DNA of 64,000 nucleotides from an uncultured Bifidobacterium sp. (GCF_959020145.1 NZ_CAUEQY010000007.1:1-64000), one strand, 5' to 3'; numbered from the stretch's first letter, positions 50,354 to 59,726 are shown. Made by a program: numbers and translations. The notes: a model not told the origin generated them from the sequence alone.

Positions 50354-51007
50354 TCAGTCCTTGTTGAGCAGGCTGGTTTCCTGGATTTCAGAGGCGATGG
50401 CCTTCGCCTCCGCTTCGCTCGGACCGGGCACCGGGGCCATGAACGCCTTGCGGTAGTAACGCAGTTCGTCGAGCGATTCGATGATGTCGGCGAGCGCGCG
50501 GTGGCCGCCGTTCTTCGGCGGACGGTTGAGGTAGACGGCCGGATACCAGCGGCGGGCGAGTTCCTTGAAGGTGCTCACGTCGATGGTGCGGTAGTGCAGG
50601 TTCTCCATGAGTTCCGGCATGTAGTGGTCAAGGAACTTCTTGTCGGAGCCGATGGTGTTGCCGGCGAGCAGCGGCTTGACGCCGGCCGGAGTGAATTTCC
50701 TGACGTATTCGATGACCTTGGCTTGCGCTTCGTCGAGGCTCAGACCGTGTTCCCATTCGTTGATCAGGCCGGAACGGGTGTGCATGGCGCGCACGAAGTC
50801 ATTCATGTGGTCGACAGCCTTCTGACTGGGCTTGATCACATAGTCGACACCTTCGTCGAGCACGTTCAGGTCGAAGTCGGTCGGCACCACGGAAACCTCG
50901 ACGAGCTCGTCGCCGCCGAAGATATCCAGGCCGGTCATCTCGCAGTCGATCCAGATCAGACGTGAGCCTTCGGACGTGTATGTTTCGCCATCGTGTGCAT
51001 CTACCAT
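50354..51007 (-). CDS. orn: Oligoribonuclease
   Basis: Orn is a DEDDh 3'-5' exoribonuclease that degrades RNA dinucleotides, completing mRNA decay. The DEDDh residues are visible: Asp and Glu in LIWIDCEMTGLD, Asp in NTIGSDKKFLDHYMPELM, and the His-x4-Asp end HRALADIIES. The 217-residue length includes a short C-terminal tail. GAGGCAACG precedes the ATG. First of a minus-strand series with the HAD phosphatase and helicase. Confidence 0.95.
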   Translation of the reverse strand: MVDAHDGETYTSEGSRLIWIDCEMTGLDIFGGDELVEVSVVPTDFDLNVLDEGVDYVIKPSQKAVDHMNDFVRAMHTRSGLINEWEHGLSLDEAQAKVIEYVRKFTPAGVKPLLAGNTIGSDKKFLDHYMPELMENLHYRTIDVSTFKELARRWYPAVYLNRPPKNGGHRALADIIESLDELRYYRKAFMAPVPGPSEAEAKAIASEIQETSLLNKD

Positions 51008-51125
51008 CGTTGCCTCTTTCGATTGGTCCGCGGTCGCGCCCTCTGCGCAGGCCGAACATATGAAGATACCGCAGGGTAGGTACGTCGGACCGTCATCGTT
51101 GGAAAACGGTCGTTGGAAACAGGAA

Positions 51126-51161
51126 AGCCGTCCGCGCCCAAATGGAGGGACGCGGACGGCT
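51126..51161 (-). terminator. Hairpin downstream of the alpha-glucosidase gene
   Basis: A perfect 11-bp stem (AGCCGTCCGCG and complement) with a 14-base loop is followed on the minus strand by TTCCTGTTTCC. It lies about 85 bp past the alpha-glucosidase stop. Confidence 0.75.
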
Positions 51162-51245
51162 GGAGCGCGCTGCCGGTTCGATGGTTCAGCGCACGAGTGC
51201 GGTATCCGGCACGGACACCCTCAGATCGGGGCATCCTGCGTGCGG

Positions 51246-53003
51246 TCAATCGGCCAGTTTGAGCCAAGCGCTGGTATCTTGCGGCAGCTTGCCGTCGTCG
51301 GTAAGCGGTCCTGATGTCAGCAGCACTTCGCCTTGCGGCAACGTGATCGGTTCTTCGCCGAAGTTGGTGATCGAGGCCCAGCCGTTGGCACGGCGGTACG
51401 CGATGGTGCCACCCGGGAAACCGTTGGCGCCGTCATGCGCCTTGCCGGGCTGGTCTTCCGGAAGCCATTCGAGACTCAGGTCGGTGGTCTGCAACTCATG
51501 TCGCAATGCCAGCACGCGGCGGTACAGGTTCAGCATGGAATCCGGGTCGGCCGATTCGACATCGACCGCGAAATCCTTGTACCACTTGGGTTGCGGCAGA
51601 TGCGGCTCGGCCTTCGCGTCTGCCGGCGAGAATCCGAAGGAGCCGCCATGGCCGAACTCATCGTTCGGATCGTCCAGCTGAGGAGCGTCGGCCGCAACCC
51701 ACGGCAGCGGCACACGGCAGCCGTCACGGCCTTTGGTGCTGGCGGAACGGGAGGTGCGCCATGCGGACGGATCCTCCAGCTCATCCCACGGAATGTCGGC
51801 CACTTCGAACAGGCCGAGTTCCTCGCCTTGATACACGTAGGCGGAGCCGGGCAGCGCCATCTCCATCATGATCGCGGCGCGGGCGCGCTTGGTGCCGAGC
51901 GCGCGGTCCTCCCGGTATGTGGTGCCGTCGCGCAGCAGCCAGTCGAGCGGCAGTCGGTGGTATTCGCCGGTCGGCACCTGGGGCAGCGCGTAGCGGGTGG
52001 CATGGCGGACCACGTCATGGTTGCTCATCACCCAAGTGGCGGTGGAACCGGACCGTTCGGCGCTTTCCAGACCTTCCTCGATGGCGAGGTGCATGTCGTC
52101 GCGGATCCAATCCTTCTTGGCGAACTCGAAGTTGAAGATCTGGCCGAGATCGTCCGGGGAGGCGTACAGATGCTGGCGGCTTGGTCGGACCCACGCCTCA
52201 GCCACGGCGAACGCCGGCGGATCGTACTCGTTGAACACCTTGCGCCACTCGTGGTAGATGTCGTGCACTTCGTCGCGGTCGATCACCGGATGGGAGCCGT
52301 CTTCGGGCTGATCGTTGGTGCACCAGACCACATAATCGTCCAGATCATCGCGGTCGAGATCCTTGGCCAGGCCGTGCGCCACGTCCACGCGGAAACCGTC
52401 GGCACCGTGGTCAAGCCAGAAACGCAGGGTTTTGATGGAATCGGCGCGCACGTCCTCGTTTTTCCAGTTCCAGTCCGGCTGTTCCTTGGTGAACATGTGC
52501 AGATACCATTGGCCGTCGGGCACGCGCGTCCATGCAGGGCCGCCGAAGTGGTTCTGCCAGTTGGTCGGCGGCTCGTCGCCGTTCGGTCCCTTGCCGTCGC
52601 GGAAGATGTAGCGGTCGCGTTCCGGCGAGCCGGGTTTCGCGGCCAACGCGGCCTTGAACCATTCGTGCAGGTTGGAGCTGTGGTTCGGCACGATGTCCAC
52701 GACGATTTTGATGCCGTCGGCATGCGCGGCTTTGGCGAGCGCGTCGAAATCGTCCATGGTGCCGAGTTTCGGATCGACGTTGCGGTAGTCGTCCACGTCA
52801 TAGCCGCCGTCGGCCAGCTGGGACGGGTAGAACGGGCTCAGCCAGATGGCGTCGACGCCCAGTTCCTTCAGATATCCGATTTTCTCGGTGACGCCGGCGA
52901 TCTGGCCGAGGCCCTCGCCGCGGGAATCCTTGAAGGAACGTGGATACACCTGGTAGACCACGGCCTGCTTCCACCACAGCGACGGATCGTTGACTTCGGT
53001 CAT
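51246..53003 (-). CDS. GH13 alpha-glucosidase
   Basis: This 585-residue glycoside hydrolase family 13 enzyme cleaves alpha-glucosidic bonds in small oligosaccharides such as maltose, isomaltose or sucrose. No signal peptide is present, so it is cytoplasmic. The (beta/alpha)8 motifs are visible: VVDIVPNHSS (region I), GFRVDVAHGL with the Asp nucleophile (region II), FAVAEAWV with the Glu acid/base (region III) and WVMSNHDVVRH (region IV). It resembles bifidobacterial AglA/AglB enzymes. AAGGGG precedes the ATG at 53003. It is divergent from a LacI-type regulator with an operator close to its start. Confidence 0.93.
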   Translation of the reverse strand: MTEVNDPSLWWKQAVVYQVYPRSFKDSRGEGLGQIAGVTEKIGYLKELGVDAIWLSPFYPSQLADGGYDVDDYRNVDPKLGTMDDFDALAKAAHADGIKIVVDIVPNHSSNLHEWFKAALAAKPGSPERDRYIFRDGKGPNGDEPPTNWQNHFGGPAWTRVPDGQWYLHMFTKEQPDWNWKNEDVRADSIKTLRFWLDHGADGFRVDVAHGLAKDLDRDDLDDYVVWCTNDQPEDGSHPVIDRDEVHDIYHEWRKVFNEYDPPAFAVAEAWVRPSRQHLYASPDDLGQIFNFEFAKKDWIRDDMHLAIEEGLESAERSGSTATWVMSNHDVVRHATRYALPQVPTGEYHRLPLDWLLRDGTTYREDRALGTKRARAAIMMEMALPGSAYVYQGEELGLFEVADIPWDELEDPSAWRTSRSASTKGRDGCRVPLPWVAADAPQLDDPNDEFGHGGSFGFSPADAKAEPHLPQPKWYKDFAVDVESADPDSMLNLYRRVLALRHELQTTDLSLEWLPEDQPGKAHDGANGFPGGTIAYRRANGWASITNFGEEPITLPQGEVLLTSGPLTDDGKLPQDTSAWLKLAD

Positions 53004-53019
53004 GTTGTCCCCTTTCATA

Positions 53020-53033
53020 CAAACGCTTGTGCA
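53020..53033. promoter_or_regulatory. LacI-type operator, site 1
   Basis: CAAACGCTTG followed by TGCA lies immediately upstream of the ribosome site of the alpha-glucosidase gene, within its 5' leader or promoter. The CAAxCGxTTG form is the palindromic core typical of LacI-family operators. Confidence 0.65.
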
Positions 53034-53149
53034 CCGTGCGCACGTATCACAACTCCGTACATAGAACGATTTTCGTTGATTTTCCTACGATGGTTATGTT
53101 GTGTTGTATAGCTTCGTTGCTGTTATCGCATTGCTTGACACAATCAATA

Positions 53150-53163
53150 ATAACGCTTGTGCA
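53150..53163. promoter_or_regulatory. LacI-type operator, site 2
   Basis: ATAACGCTTGTGCA shares the 11-mer ACGCTTGTGCA with site 1 in the same orientation, about 130 bp away, in the middle of the divergent region. Confidence 0.6.
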
Positions 53164-53240
53164 AAAAAGCGCAAACCACAGGAGGCAGAACAAGGTGGCA
53201 GCACTTCAAAAAGCCAGCAATAACAACACCTGAAGCCATG

Positions 53241-53277
53241 CAAGCGTTTTTACAAAAGCAGCGTGTCGTGATAGAGT
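53241..53277 (+). promoter_or_regulatory. Promoter of the LacI gene with overlapping operator, site 3
   Basis: CAAGCGTTTT (53241-53250) is the site core in the opposite orientation. It overlaps a -35-like TTTACA (53249-53254), which is 17 bases from a -10-like TAGAGT (53272-53277). Binding here would block transcription of the regulator gene, suggesting autorepression. Confidence 0.6.
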
Positions 53278-53334
53278 GAAGCAGTCGCGGGCAACCGACC
53301 GCCCGCATAGTCCACCCTAAGGAGCCATCCGACC

Positions 53335-54369
53335 ATGCCACGAACCACCATCGCAGACGTAGCCCAGGCAGCCGGAGTGTCCGTCTCCACCGTGTCCCGC
53401 GCGCTTCGCGGGCTCGACAGGGTCAGTCCCGAAACCAGGGAACGCATCGAGCAGGAGGCGAAGCGCCTGCATTTCTCCTTTTCGAAAAGCGCGTCGTCCC
53501 TGGCGTCCGGCAAAACCATGCGAGTCGCCGTGCTGCTGCCGAACGAAATCAGCAGCTGGTTCAACGCCCACGCCTTCGAAGGCATTTACGAGGTGATGTC
53601 GAAGGCCGGATACGACATCGTTCCTTACATCGTGTGGACGCAGGACGATTTGGATGCGTTTTTCCAAAATCTTCCGGGCAACCGCAACGTCGACGCGGTC
53701 ATCGAGGCGTCATTTGACTTCGACGAGGCGAAGAAGCAGGTGCTTGGCGATCTGACCATTCCGGTGGTCGGCATGAACGCGCCGAGCACGCACGGTCTCG
53801 ACGCCGGCGTCGCCATCGACGACGAGGCTTCCATGGCGACGATTGTACGGTTCCTCAAATCGTTAGGGCATAAGACGCTCGCCTACATCGAACAGCCCAT
53901 CAACACCACGCCGTTCGTCTGCTCCGACAGGCTGCGCAAGAAGGGATTCAGCGAAGCCTCACAAGCTTGCGGTTACGCGGATGAAGACATCATCGTCATG
54001 CCGTCACTATCCCATATCGATGCTCGCAGCGAGCAGGACATCTATTCCGGCATCGTCGCGCAGCTGCTCAGCGCTCCAAAGCAGCCGACCGCCATCTGCG
54101 TCTCCGTCGACGCCGTGGCCGCTCCCCTGCTGAAGGAGCTGCGGCGCATGGGATGGCGCGTGCCACAGGACGTGTCGCTGGTCGGATTCGATGATGACGA
54201 CACCGCCACCGCATTGGATCTGACCACCATGCATCAGGATCCGGCGGAAATCGGCCGTATCGCTGCACGTAAGACGCTTGCGCTGCTCAATGGCGAGACG
54301 CTTGACGAGCCGTTCACCGTCATGCCGACGTCGCTGGTGCTGCGTGGCACCACGGAACGCGTAAGTTGA
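53335..54369 (+). CDS. LacI-family transcriptional regulator
   Basis: This 344-residue regulator has an N-terminal helix-turn-helix (TTIADVAQAAGVSVSTVSRALRG in the first 28 residues), a hinge helix region with ASSLASGKT, and a periplasmic-binding-protein-like sensor domain (MRVAVLLPNEISSWFNAHAFEGI). It presumably senses an alpha-glucoside and controls the divergent alpha-glucosidase gene and itself. AAGGAG precedes the ATG. Other targets, such as a sugar transporter elsewhere, are possible. Confidence 0.93.
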   Translation: MPRTTIADVAQAAGVSVSTVSRALRGLDRVSPETRERIEQEAKRLHFSFSKSASSLASGKTMRVAVLLPNEISSWFNAHAFEGIYEVMSKAGYDIVPYIVWTQDDLDAFFQNLPGNRNVDAVIEASFDFDEAKKQVLGDLTIPVVGMNAPSTHGLDAGVAIDDEASMATIVRFLKSLGHKTLAYIEQPINTTPFVCSDRLRKKGFSEASQACGYADEDIIVMPSLSHIDARSEQDIYSGIVAQLLSAPKQPTAICVSVDAVAAPLLKELRRMGWRVPQDVSLVGFDDDDTATALDLTTMHQDPAEIGRIAARKTLALLNGETLDEPFTVMPTSLVLRGTTERVS

Positions 54370-54440
54370 CGTTCATACGGTGCCATCGGCATGGCTCAAT
54401 TAACTAAACGTCACTAGACCAATGGCTGCCGAAAACGCAC

Positions 54441-54480
54441 GAAACCCGTCCAGCGGCATTCCTGCCACCGGACGGGTTTC
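54441..54480. terminator. Two-way hairpin between lacI and guaB
   Basis: GAAACCCGTCC pairs with GGACGGGTTTC, with a smaller inner GGC/GCC helix, between two convergent genes. Both sides end in GGGTTTCGT, a short T-tract in each direction. Confidence 0.8.
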
Positions 54481-54532
54481 GTATTATCTAGCGTTTAGTC
54501 GCGTCGTATGCGTTTCGCGCGGTATTCGCCAA

Positions 54533-56077
54533 TCACTGACGGCCGGAGTAGTTCGGCGCCTCGGCGGTCATGACGATGTCGTGCGGATGGGATTCGCGCA
54601 GGCCAGCGTCGGTGATGCGGATGAAGCGGCCACGTTCCGGCATTTCGGAGATGTTGTGCGCGCCAATGTAGAACATGGACTGGTGCAGGCCGCCGATCAT
54701 CTGGTACAGCACGGCGTTGAGCGGTCCGCGGTACGGCACTTCGCCTTCGACGCCTTCCGGAACGACCTTGTCGTTGGAGGTGACGTCGGCCTGGAAGTAA
54801 CGGTCCTTGGAGTAGGACTTCTTGCCACGCGGAGCCATGGCGCCCAGGGAGCCCATGCCACGGTACAGTTTGTACTGCTTGCCGTGCAGGAGCACCTTCT
54901 CGCCCGGAGCTTCCTCGCAGCCCGCGAGGGTGCCGCCGAGCATCACGGAGGATGCGCCGGCCACGAGGGCCTTGGCGATGTCGCCGGAGTAGTGGATGCC
55001 ACCGTCGGCGATGCACGGCACGCCAGCGGCGCGGCAGGCCTGGGCGGCCTCGTACACGGCGGTGAGCTGCGGGACGCCGACACCGGCGACCACGCGGGTG
55101 GTGCAGATGGAGCCCGGGCCGACGCCGACCTTGACGGCGTCGACGCCGGCGTCGATCATGGCCTGCGCACCCTGGCGGGTGGCGACGTTGCCGCCGATGA
55201 TGTCCACGCCATTGAACGCGGAATCGGACTTCAGGCGGCGAATCATGTCGAGAGCCAGCTTGGCCTCACCGTTGGCGGTGTCGACCACGAGCACGTCCAC
55301 GCCGGCTTCCATCAGAGCGGAAGCACGGTTGTAGGCGTCGCCCAGGAAGCCGATGCCTGCGGCGACGCGCAGACGGCCCTGCTCATCCTTGGTGGCGTCC
55401 GGATACTGTTCGGTCTTGACGAAATCCTTGACGGTGATCAGACCGGTCAGGCGGCCTTCGGAATCGACCAGAGGCAGCTTCTCGACCTTGTGCTTGGCCA
55501 GCAGGTCGTGCGCGTCTTCCTTGGAGATGTCGGACGGACCGGTGATGAGGTTCTCGCGGGTCATGACCTCGGAGACCTTCAAACGGTCGTAATCCTCGGA
55601 AGCGATGAAACGCATGTCGCGGTTGGTGATGATGCCGACGAGCTTGCTGTCCTTGTCCACGACCGGCAGGCCGGAGATGTGGAAACGGCCGCACAGCTTG
55701 TCGAGGTCGGCGAGGGTCACGTCCGGGCTCACGGTGAGCGGATCGCTGATCATGCCGGATTCGGAACGCTTGACGATGTCGACCTGGGCGGCCTGGTCGT
55801 CGATGGAAAGGTTGCGGTGCAGCACGCCGATGCCGCCGTTACGGGCCATGGCGATGGCCATGTCGGATTCGGTGACGGTGTCCATCGCGGCGGAGATCGC
55901 CGGGACCTTCATCGTGATGTTGCGTGTGAGATGGGTGGTGGTGTCCACTTCGGACGGAATGACGTCCGTCTCGTTCGGCAGCAGCAGCACATCGTCATAG
56001 GCGAGGCCAAGCTGGGCGAAAATCGGAGGGAGTGGGGCGAACGTGGAATCTGCATTCATATCAGGAATTGTAGCCAT
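54533..56077 (-). CDS. guaB: Inosine-5'-monophosphate dehydrogenase
   Basis: IMPDH oxidises IMP to XMP, the committed step of GMP synthesis. The 514-residue protein has the barrel core interrupted at about residues 110-230 by a pair of CBS domains. The catalytic cysteine lies in GPGSICTTRVVAGVG, and the mobile flap region has GSLGAMAPRGKKSYSKDRYF. ATG at 56077 and another at 56059 are both possible; neither has a strong ribosome site. It converges with the LacI gene and ends at a shared hairpin. Confidence 0.95.
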   Translation of the reverse strand: MATIPDMNADSTFAPLPPIFAQLGLAYDDVLLLPNETDVIPSEVDTTTHLTRNITMKVPAISAAMDTVTESDMAIAMARNGGIGVLHRNLSIDDQAAQVDIVKRSESGMISDPLTVSPDVTLADLDKLCGRFHISGLPVVDKDSKLVGIITNRDMRFIASEDYDRLKVSEVMTRENLITGPSDISKEDAHDLLAKHKVEKLPLVDSEGRLTGLITVKDFVKTEQYPDATKDEQGRLRVAAGIGFLGDAYNRASALMEAGVDVLVVDTANGEAKLALDMIRRLKSDSAFNGVDIIGGNVATRQGAQAMIDAGVDAVKVGVGPGSICTTRVVAGVGVPQLTAVYEAAQACRAAGVPCIADGGIHYSGDIAKALVAGASSVMLGGTLAGCEEAPGEKVLLHGKQYKLYRGMGSLGAMAPRGKKSYSKDRYFQADVTSNDKVVPEGVEGEVPYRGPLNAVLYQMIGGLHQSMFYIGAHNISEMPERGRFIRITDAGLRESHPHDIVMTAEAPNYSGRQ

Positions 56078-56214
56078 AGACCCACTATATGAACGTGGGC
56101 TGACTTACTGCGACACGGCGCGAAAAGCCGAAATTATCAATCGTAATAAAAGCTGCTTATATCGTTTGGCAAAGCGTTTCATCAGTTTTTCTTGCGATTG
56201 CGCCGGACGGACGA

Positions 56215-57393
56215 TCAGCGTCCACCGCGCGTTTTGTCGCCGCGCGCGCGTCCGACCGACGCGTGTTGCGCATCGGTTCCGGAGATTGCGTTTTCCTCAC
56301 GGATTTCGGGAATGCGGTGTTTCAGATACGGGTACATCGTGGCGACCGTCAGCAGCGCCGCCGCAATGAGGAAGCCAATCAGCACATACTGCGCTTTGAA
56401 GAACAGAATCATGATCGAGCCGAATGCGATCAGCGACGCCCACCCCCAGAGAATCAGCACCGCGCCCTGCACGGTGTGTCCGATGCGCAGCATGCGGTGG
56501 TGCAGGTGCATGCGATCGGGATGCATCGGCGACTGGCCTTTGCTCAACCGCCGCACGATGGCAAGGCACATGTCGAGAATCGGCAGGAACAGCACGAGCA
56601 TCGGCAGCAGAATCGGCATGAACACCGGCAGGTAGATGCTGGCGTGGATGGATGCCGGGTCGAGACGGCCGGTCATGACGATCGACGCGCAGGTGATCAG
56701 GTAGCCAAGCAGCATGGAACCGGAGTCGCCCATGAACAGTTTTGCGGGATGCCAGTTATGCAGGATGAAACCGACGCAGGTGCCGACCATGGCGATGTCG
56801 ATCAGCGTTGCCATGGATGCGTATGACGGCGAGCTTCTTGCGATGATGTACGAATAGATGGCGAAGGCGATGCCGCCGATCGCGACGATGCCCGAAGCGA
56901 GGCCGTCAAGACCGTCCACGAAGTTGACCGCGTTGATGGACGCGACGATAAGGAACGCGGTGATGGCCATCGACAGGCTCGGCGACGCGGTGACGAGCGA
57001 GCCGAGAGGCAACGAGATGATCTGCAGGCCGCCCCAGGCCACAAACACGGAGATGAGCAGCTGACCGGCGAGTTTGAGCATCCAGTCAAGGTCCCACAAA
57101 TCGTCGGCCATGCCCAGCAGGCTGATCATGATGGCGCCGGCTAGAATCACCCATGCCTGATGCGATTGGGCGAACAGGCCTTCGATGAAAGGGATGCGAG
57201 AGGCGAACAGCATGGCAACGGTGAAGCCGATAAGCATGCCCAGTCCACCCATGCGTGGCGTCGGCACGGTATGCACGTCGCGTGCACGCACTTCGCCGAC
57301 TGCGCCGATTTCGATGGCGATGTGCCGGATCAGCGGCGTGAGCAGATAGGTGACGCCACCTGCGACCGCGGCAATGAACAGGTAGATTCTCAT
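56215..57393 (-). CDS. Undecaprenyl-phosphate sugar-1-phosphate transferase (WecA/TagO-type)
   Basis: This 392-residue polyprenyl-phosphate transferase of the MraY/WecA family attaches an amino-sugar-1-phosphate, probably GlcNAc, to the lipid carrier. About eleven transmembrane helices are seen. Conserved motifs are GGLGMLIGF, LGMADDLWDLDW with catalytic aspartates, NAVNFVDGLDGLASG, and the HIMHLHHR-type loop seen as DRMHLHHRMLR. It would start synthesis of a wall polymer or exopolysaccharide. It overlaps sua5 by four bases (ATGA), so the pair is coupled. Confidence 0.9.
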   Translation of the reverse strand: MRIYLFIAAVAGGVTYLLTPLIRHIAIEIGAVGEVRARDVHTVPTPRMGGLGMLIGFTVAMLFASRIPFIEGLFAQSHQAWVILAGAIMISLLGMADDLWDLDWMLKLAGQLLISVFVAWGGLQIISLPLGSLVTASPSLSMAITAFLIVASINAVNFVDGLDGLASGIVAIGGIAFAIYSYIIARSSPSYASMATLIDIAMVGTCVGFILHNWHPAKLFMGDSGSMLLGYLITCASIVMTGRLDPASIHASIYLPVFMPILLPMLVLFLPILDMCLAIVRRLSKGQSPMHPDRMHLHHRMLRIGHTVQGAVLILWGWASLIAFGSIMILFFKAQYVLIGFLIAAALLTVATMYPYLKHRIPEIREENAISGTDAQHASVGRARGDKTRGGR

Positions 57394-58052
57394 GCGCCCA
57401 AAGCACCGCCATTCAGTGTTAACGCCTTACGGATGACCAGCTCGCGAATCACTCCCTCCCGAAGAATCGCGATGCCGTCGCGCTCGTGCGGGTCGGCTGC
57501 AACCACCGTGGACGATACATGTCCCGGAGTCGCTCCCCCGTCCAAATACAGATCCACCGCATCTCCCAGCGCGTCCGCGGCTTCCTGCACCGTTTGTGCG
57601 CTTTCCTCGCCGGAACGGTTGGCGCTGGTGGCGGCCAACGGCCCGGTGGCTCGCAGAATACGCAGCGCGACCGCGGAATTGGGGATGCGCACGCCCTGTG
57701 TGGCTTTGCCGGTTGTCGGATCATGACGCAACGTGGCAAGTGAACAGTCGTCTTCCGCTTCCGCTATCGGCGAAAAAGCGCCCGGCATGAACATGGCGGC
57801 CAGACGGTTGAGCGGCACCGGCAAGGTCAGATGCAGCTTCTCCATGCTTTCGATTGACGGCAGCAACACCTGCAACGACTTGTATTTCGGTCGTTGTTTG
57901 GCTGCGAACACCTTGCGGATCGCCTCGATGTTACGCGGATCGCAGGCGACGCCGTACACCGTGTCAGTGGGGATGACCACCAATCCGCCATCATGGATGA
58001 TTTCAACGGCCCGGGCAAGGGATTCGTCGTTTACTGTGCAAATCTCGCTCAT
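57390..58052 (-). CDS. Threonylcarbamoyl-AMP synthase (YrdC/Sua5 family)
   Basis: This enzyme makes threonylcarbamoyl-AMP from threonine, bicarbonate and ATP for the t6A37 modification of ANN-decoding tRNAs. The 220-residue protein holds one YrdC domain: GGLVVIPTDTVYGVACDPRN at the start, KQRPKYKSLQVLL (the basic nucleotide-binding part) and TSANRSGEESAQT. There is no C-terminal Sua5 domain. GGGAGGTGTC precedes the ATG. It overlaps the WecA-type gene and is separated from prmC by the liv operon. Confidence 0.92.
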   Translation of the reverse strand: MSEICTVNDESLARAVEIIHDGGLVVIPTDTVYGVACDPRNIEAIRKVFAAKQRPKYKSLQVLLPSIESMEKLHLTLPVPLNRLAAMFMPGAFSPIAEAEDDCSLATLRHDPTTGKATQGVRIPNSAVALRILRATGPLAATSANRSGEESAQTVQEAADALGDAVDLYLDGGATPGHVSSTVVAADPHERDGIAILREGVIRELVIRKALTLNGGALGA

Positions 58053-58154
58053 GACACCTCCCTTTCAGCCAGTCAACTTACCTATTGTAAGGCATGGCTC
58101 GATGGCGCGCCCGAATGGAGGGAACACGACCGGCGAATATTCCATCGGATATAG

Positions 58155-58194
58155 AAAAAGCCCTGTCGGTTTGGATGCGTCCAAGCCGACAAGG
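58155..58194 (-). terminator. Intrinsic terminator of the liv operon
   Basis: A 15-bp stem with one G-U pair and a 4-base loop (arms 58161-58175 and 58180-58194) is followed by CTTTTTC on the minus strand, just past the livF stop. Confidence 0.9.
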
Positions 58195-58209
58195 CGGATA
58201 CGGCACGAA

Positions 58210-58914
58210 TCAGGCGCCCAGATACGCCTTGCGCACCTGCTCGTTGTTGAGCAGTTCCTTGGCGTCGCCTTCCATCGTGATACGGCCGGTTTCCAGCACG
58301 TATGCGCGGTCGGCGATCGACAGCGCCATCTTGGCGTTCTGCTCGACCAGCAGAATCGTGATGCCCTGCTCGTGCAGCTTGCGGATGATGGAGAAGATCT
58401 CCTTGACGAGCTTCGGGGACAGGCCCATGGACGGCTCGTCCATGAGGATCGTCTTCGGATGGCTCATCAGCGCGCGGCCCATCGCCAGCATCTGCTGCTC
58501 GCCGCCGGACAACGTGCCGGCCTTCTGGTTACGGCGTTCCTTCAGACGGGGGAACAGGCCGTAGACCATGTCGAGGTCCTTCTTGAGGTCCGACTGGTTC
58601 TTCAGGCTGAACGCGCCCATCTCCAGGTTCTCTTCGACGCTCATGCGTGTGAAGACGTGGCGCCCTTCCGGAATGTGCGCCATACCGAGGGTCACGATCT
58701 TGTTGTTGTGGGTTTTCAGCAGATCCACTCCGTTGTACATCACGGAACCGGATTTCGCCGGTACCAGACCGGTGATGGTGTGCAGCGTGGTGGTCTTGCC
58801 TGCGCCGTTCGCGCCGATCAGGGACACGATCTCGCCGTCGTTGACGGTGAAGCTGATGTCCTTGACGGCTTCGATGGCACCGTACGAAACGGAAAGGTTC
58901 TTGACTTCCAGCAT
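58210..58914 (-). CDS. livF: Branched-chain amino acid ABC transporter ATPase LivF
   Basis: This 234-residue ATPase drives leucine/isoleucine/valine uptake together with LivG. Walker A is GANGAGKTT, the signature LSGGEQQM, and Walker B TILMDEPSMGLSPK, the wording specific to LivF. Its ATG overlaps the livG stop (TGATG). It is the last gene of the operon and is followed by a terminator. Confidence 0.94.
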   Translation of the reverse strand: MLEVKNLSVSYGAIEAVKDISFTVNDGEIVSLIGANGAGKTTTLHTITGLVPAKSGSVMYNGVDLLKTHNNKIVTLGMAHIPEGRHVFTRMSVEENLEMGAFSLKNQSDLKKDLDMVYGLFPRLKERRNQKAGTLSGGEQQMLAMGRALMSHPKTILMDEPSMGLSPKLVKEIFSIIRKLHEQGITILLVEQNAKMALSIADRAYVLETGRITMEGDAKELLNNEQVRKAYLGA

Positions 58915-59726
58915 CAGGCTTCCTCGCTTTCGTGCTTGGCATCGTCGCTGTCGGTATCGTCGTCGGAACCCAGGTATGCGGAGATGACCTGCGGGTTGTT
59001 GGCGATCTCGTCCGGCGTGCCGGCGGCGATGGTGCGTCCGTAGTCGAGCACCTGGATGCGCTGGCAGACGTTCATCACCAGGCTCATGTCATGCTCGATC
59101 AGCAGGATGGCGATGCCGAAGCGGTCGCGGATGGTGTTGATGCAGTTGAGCAGGTCCTCGGTCTCCGTCGGGTTCATGCCTGCCGCCGGCTCGTCGAGCA
59201 ACAGCAGTTTCATGCCGGTGGCGAGGGCGCGGGCGATTTCCAGCTTGCGCTGGGCGCCGTACGGCAGGTTCGCCGCTTCGGTTTCAGCCAGGCCTTCTAG
59301 TCCGAAGATCTTGAGCAGGTCGATGGCTTTGGCGTGCATCTCGCGTTCCTGCTTCCAGAATTTCGGCGTGCGGAAAATCGCGCCGCCCATGTGGTAGCTG
59401 AACGATTCGTTGAATGCGACCAGCACGTTCTCCTCCACGGTCATCTGGCCGAACAGGCGGATGTTCTGGAAGGTTCTGGCGATGCCGGCGCGCACCACCT
59501 GGTATGTCTTCTTGCCGTTCATGCGTTCGCCGTCCAGGAAGAACTCGCCTTCCGTGGGCTGGTACACGCCGGTCAGCAGGTTGAACACGGTGGTTTTGCC
59601 GGCGCCGTTCGGGCCGATCAGGCCGACGAGCTCGCCGGAGTTGATGGTCATGTTGAAGTCGGATACGGCTTTGAGGCCTCCGAAGGTGATGCCGAGATGT
59701 TCGGCTTTCAGGATGGGCTCGCTCAT
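58914..59726 (-). CDS. livG: Branched-chain amino acid ABC transporter ATPase LivG
   Basis: This 270-residue ATPase has Walker A GPNGAGKTT, the LivG-type sequence ARTFQNIRLFGQMTVEENV in the Q-loop, the degenerate signature LPYGAQRK and Walker B LLLLDEPAAGMNPTE. A short acidic Asp/Glu-rich C-terminal tail of about 20 residues (DDDTDSDDAKHESEE) is additional to the family norm. Overlaps livM by four bases and livF by one to three. Confidence 0.94.
   Translation of the reverse strand: MSEPILKAEHLGITFGGLKAVSDFNMTINSGELVGLIGPNGAGKTTVFNLLTGVYQPTEGEFFLDGERMNGKKTYQVVRAGIARTFQNIRLFGQMTVEENVLVAFNESFSYHMGGAIFRTPKFWKQEREMHAKAIDLLKIFGLEGLAETEAANLPYGAQRKLEIARALATGMKLLLLDEPAAGMNPTETEDLLNCINTIRDRFGIAILLIEHDMSLVMNVCQRIQVLDYGRTIAAGTPDEIANNPQVISAYLGSDDDTDSDDAKHESEEA

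Larger units (their letters stand above)
53004..53334. promoter_or_regulatory. 331-bp divergent control region of the alpha-glucosidase and LacI genes
   Basis: This AT-richer stretch contains three copies of a LacI-type half-palindromic site around a central CG (see separate entries at 53020, 53150 and 53241), one close to each gene and one in the middle. Spacings of about 130 and 90 bp could allow looping. The regulator probably represses both genes until an alpha-glucoside ligand is present. Confidence 0.7.
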
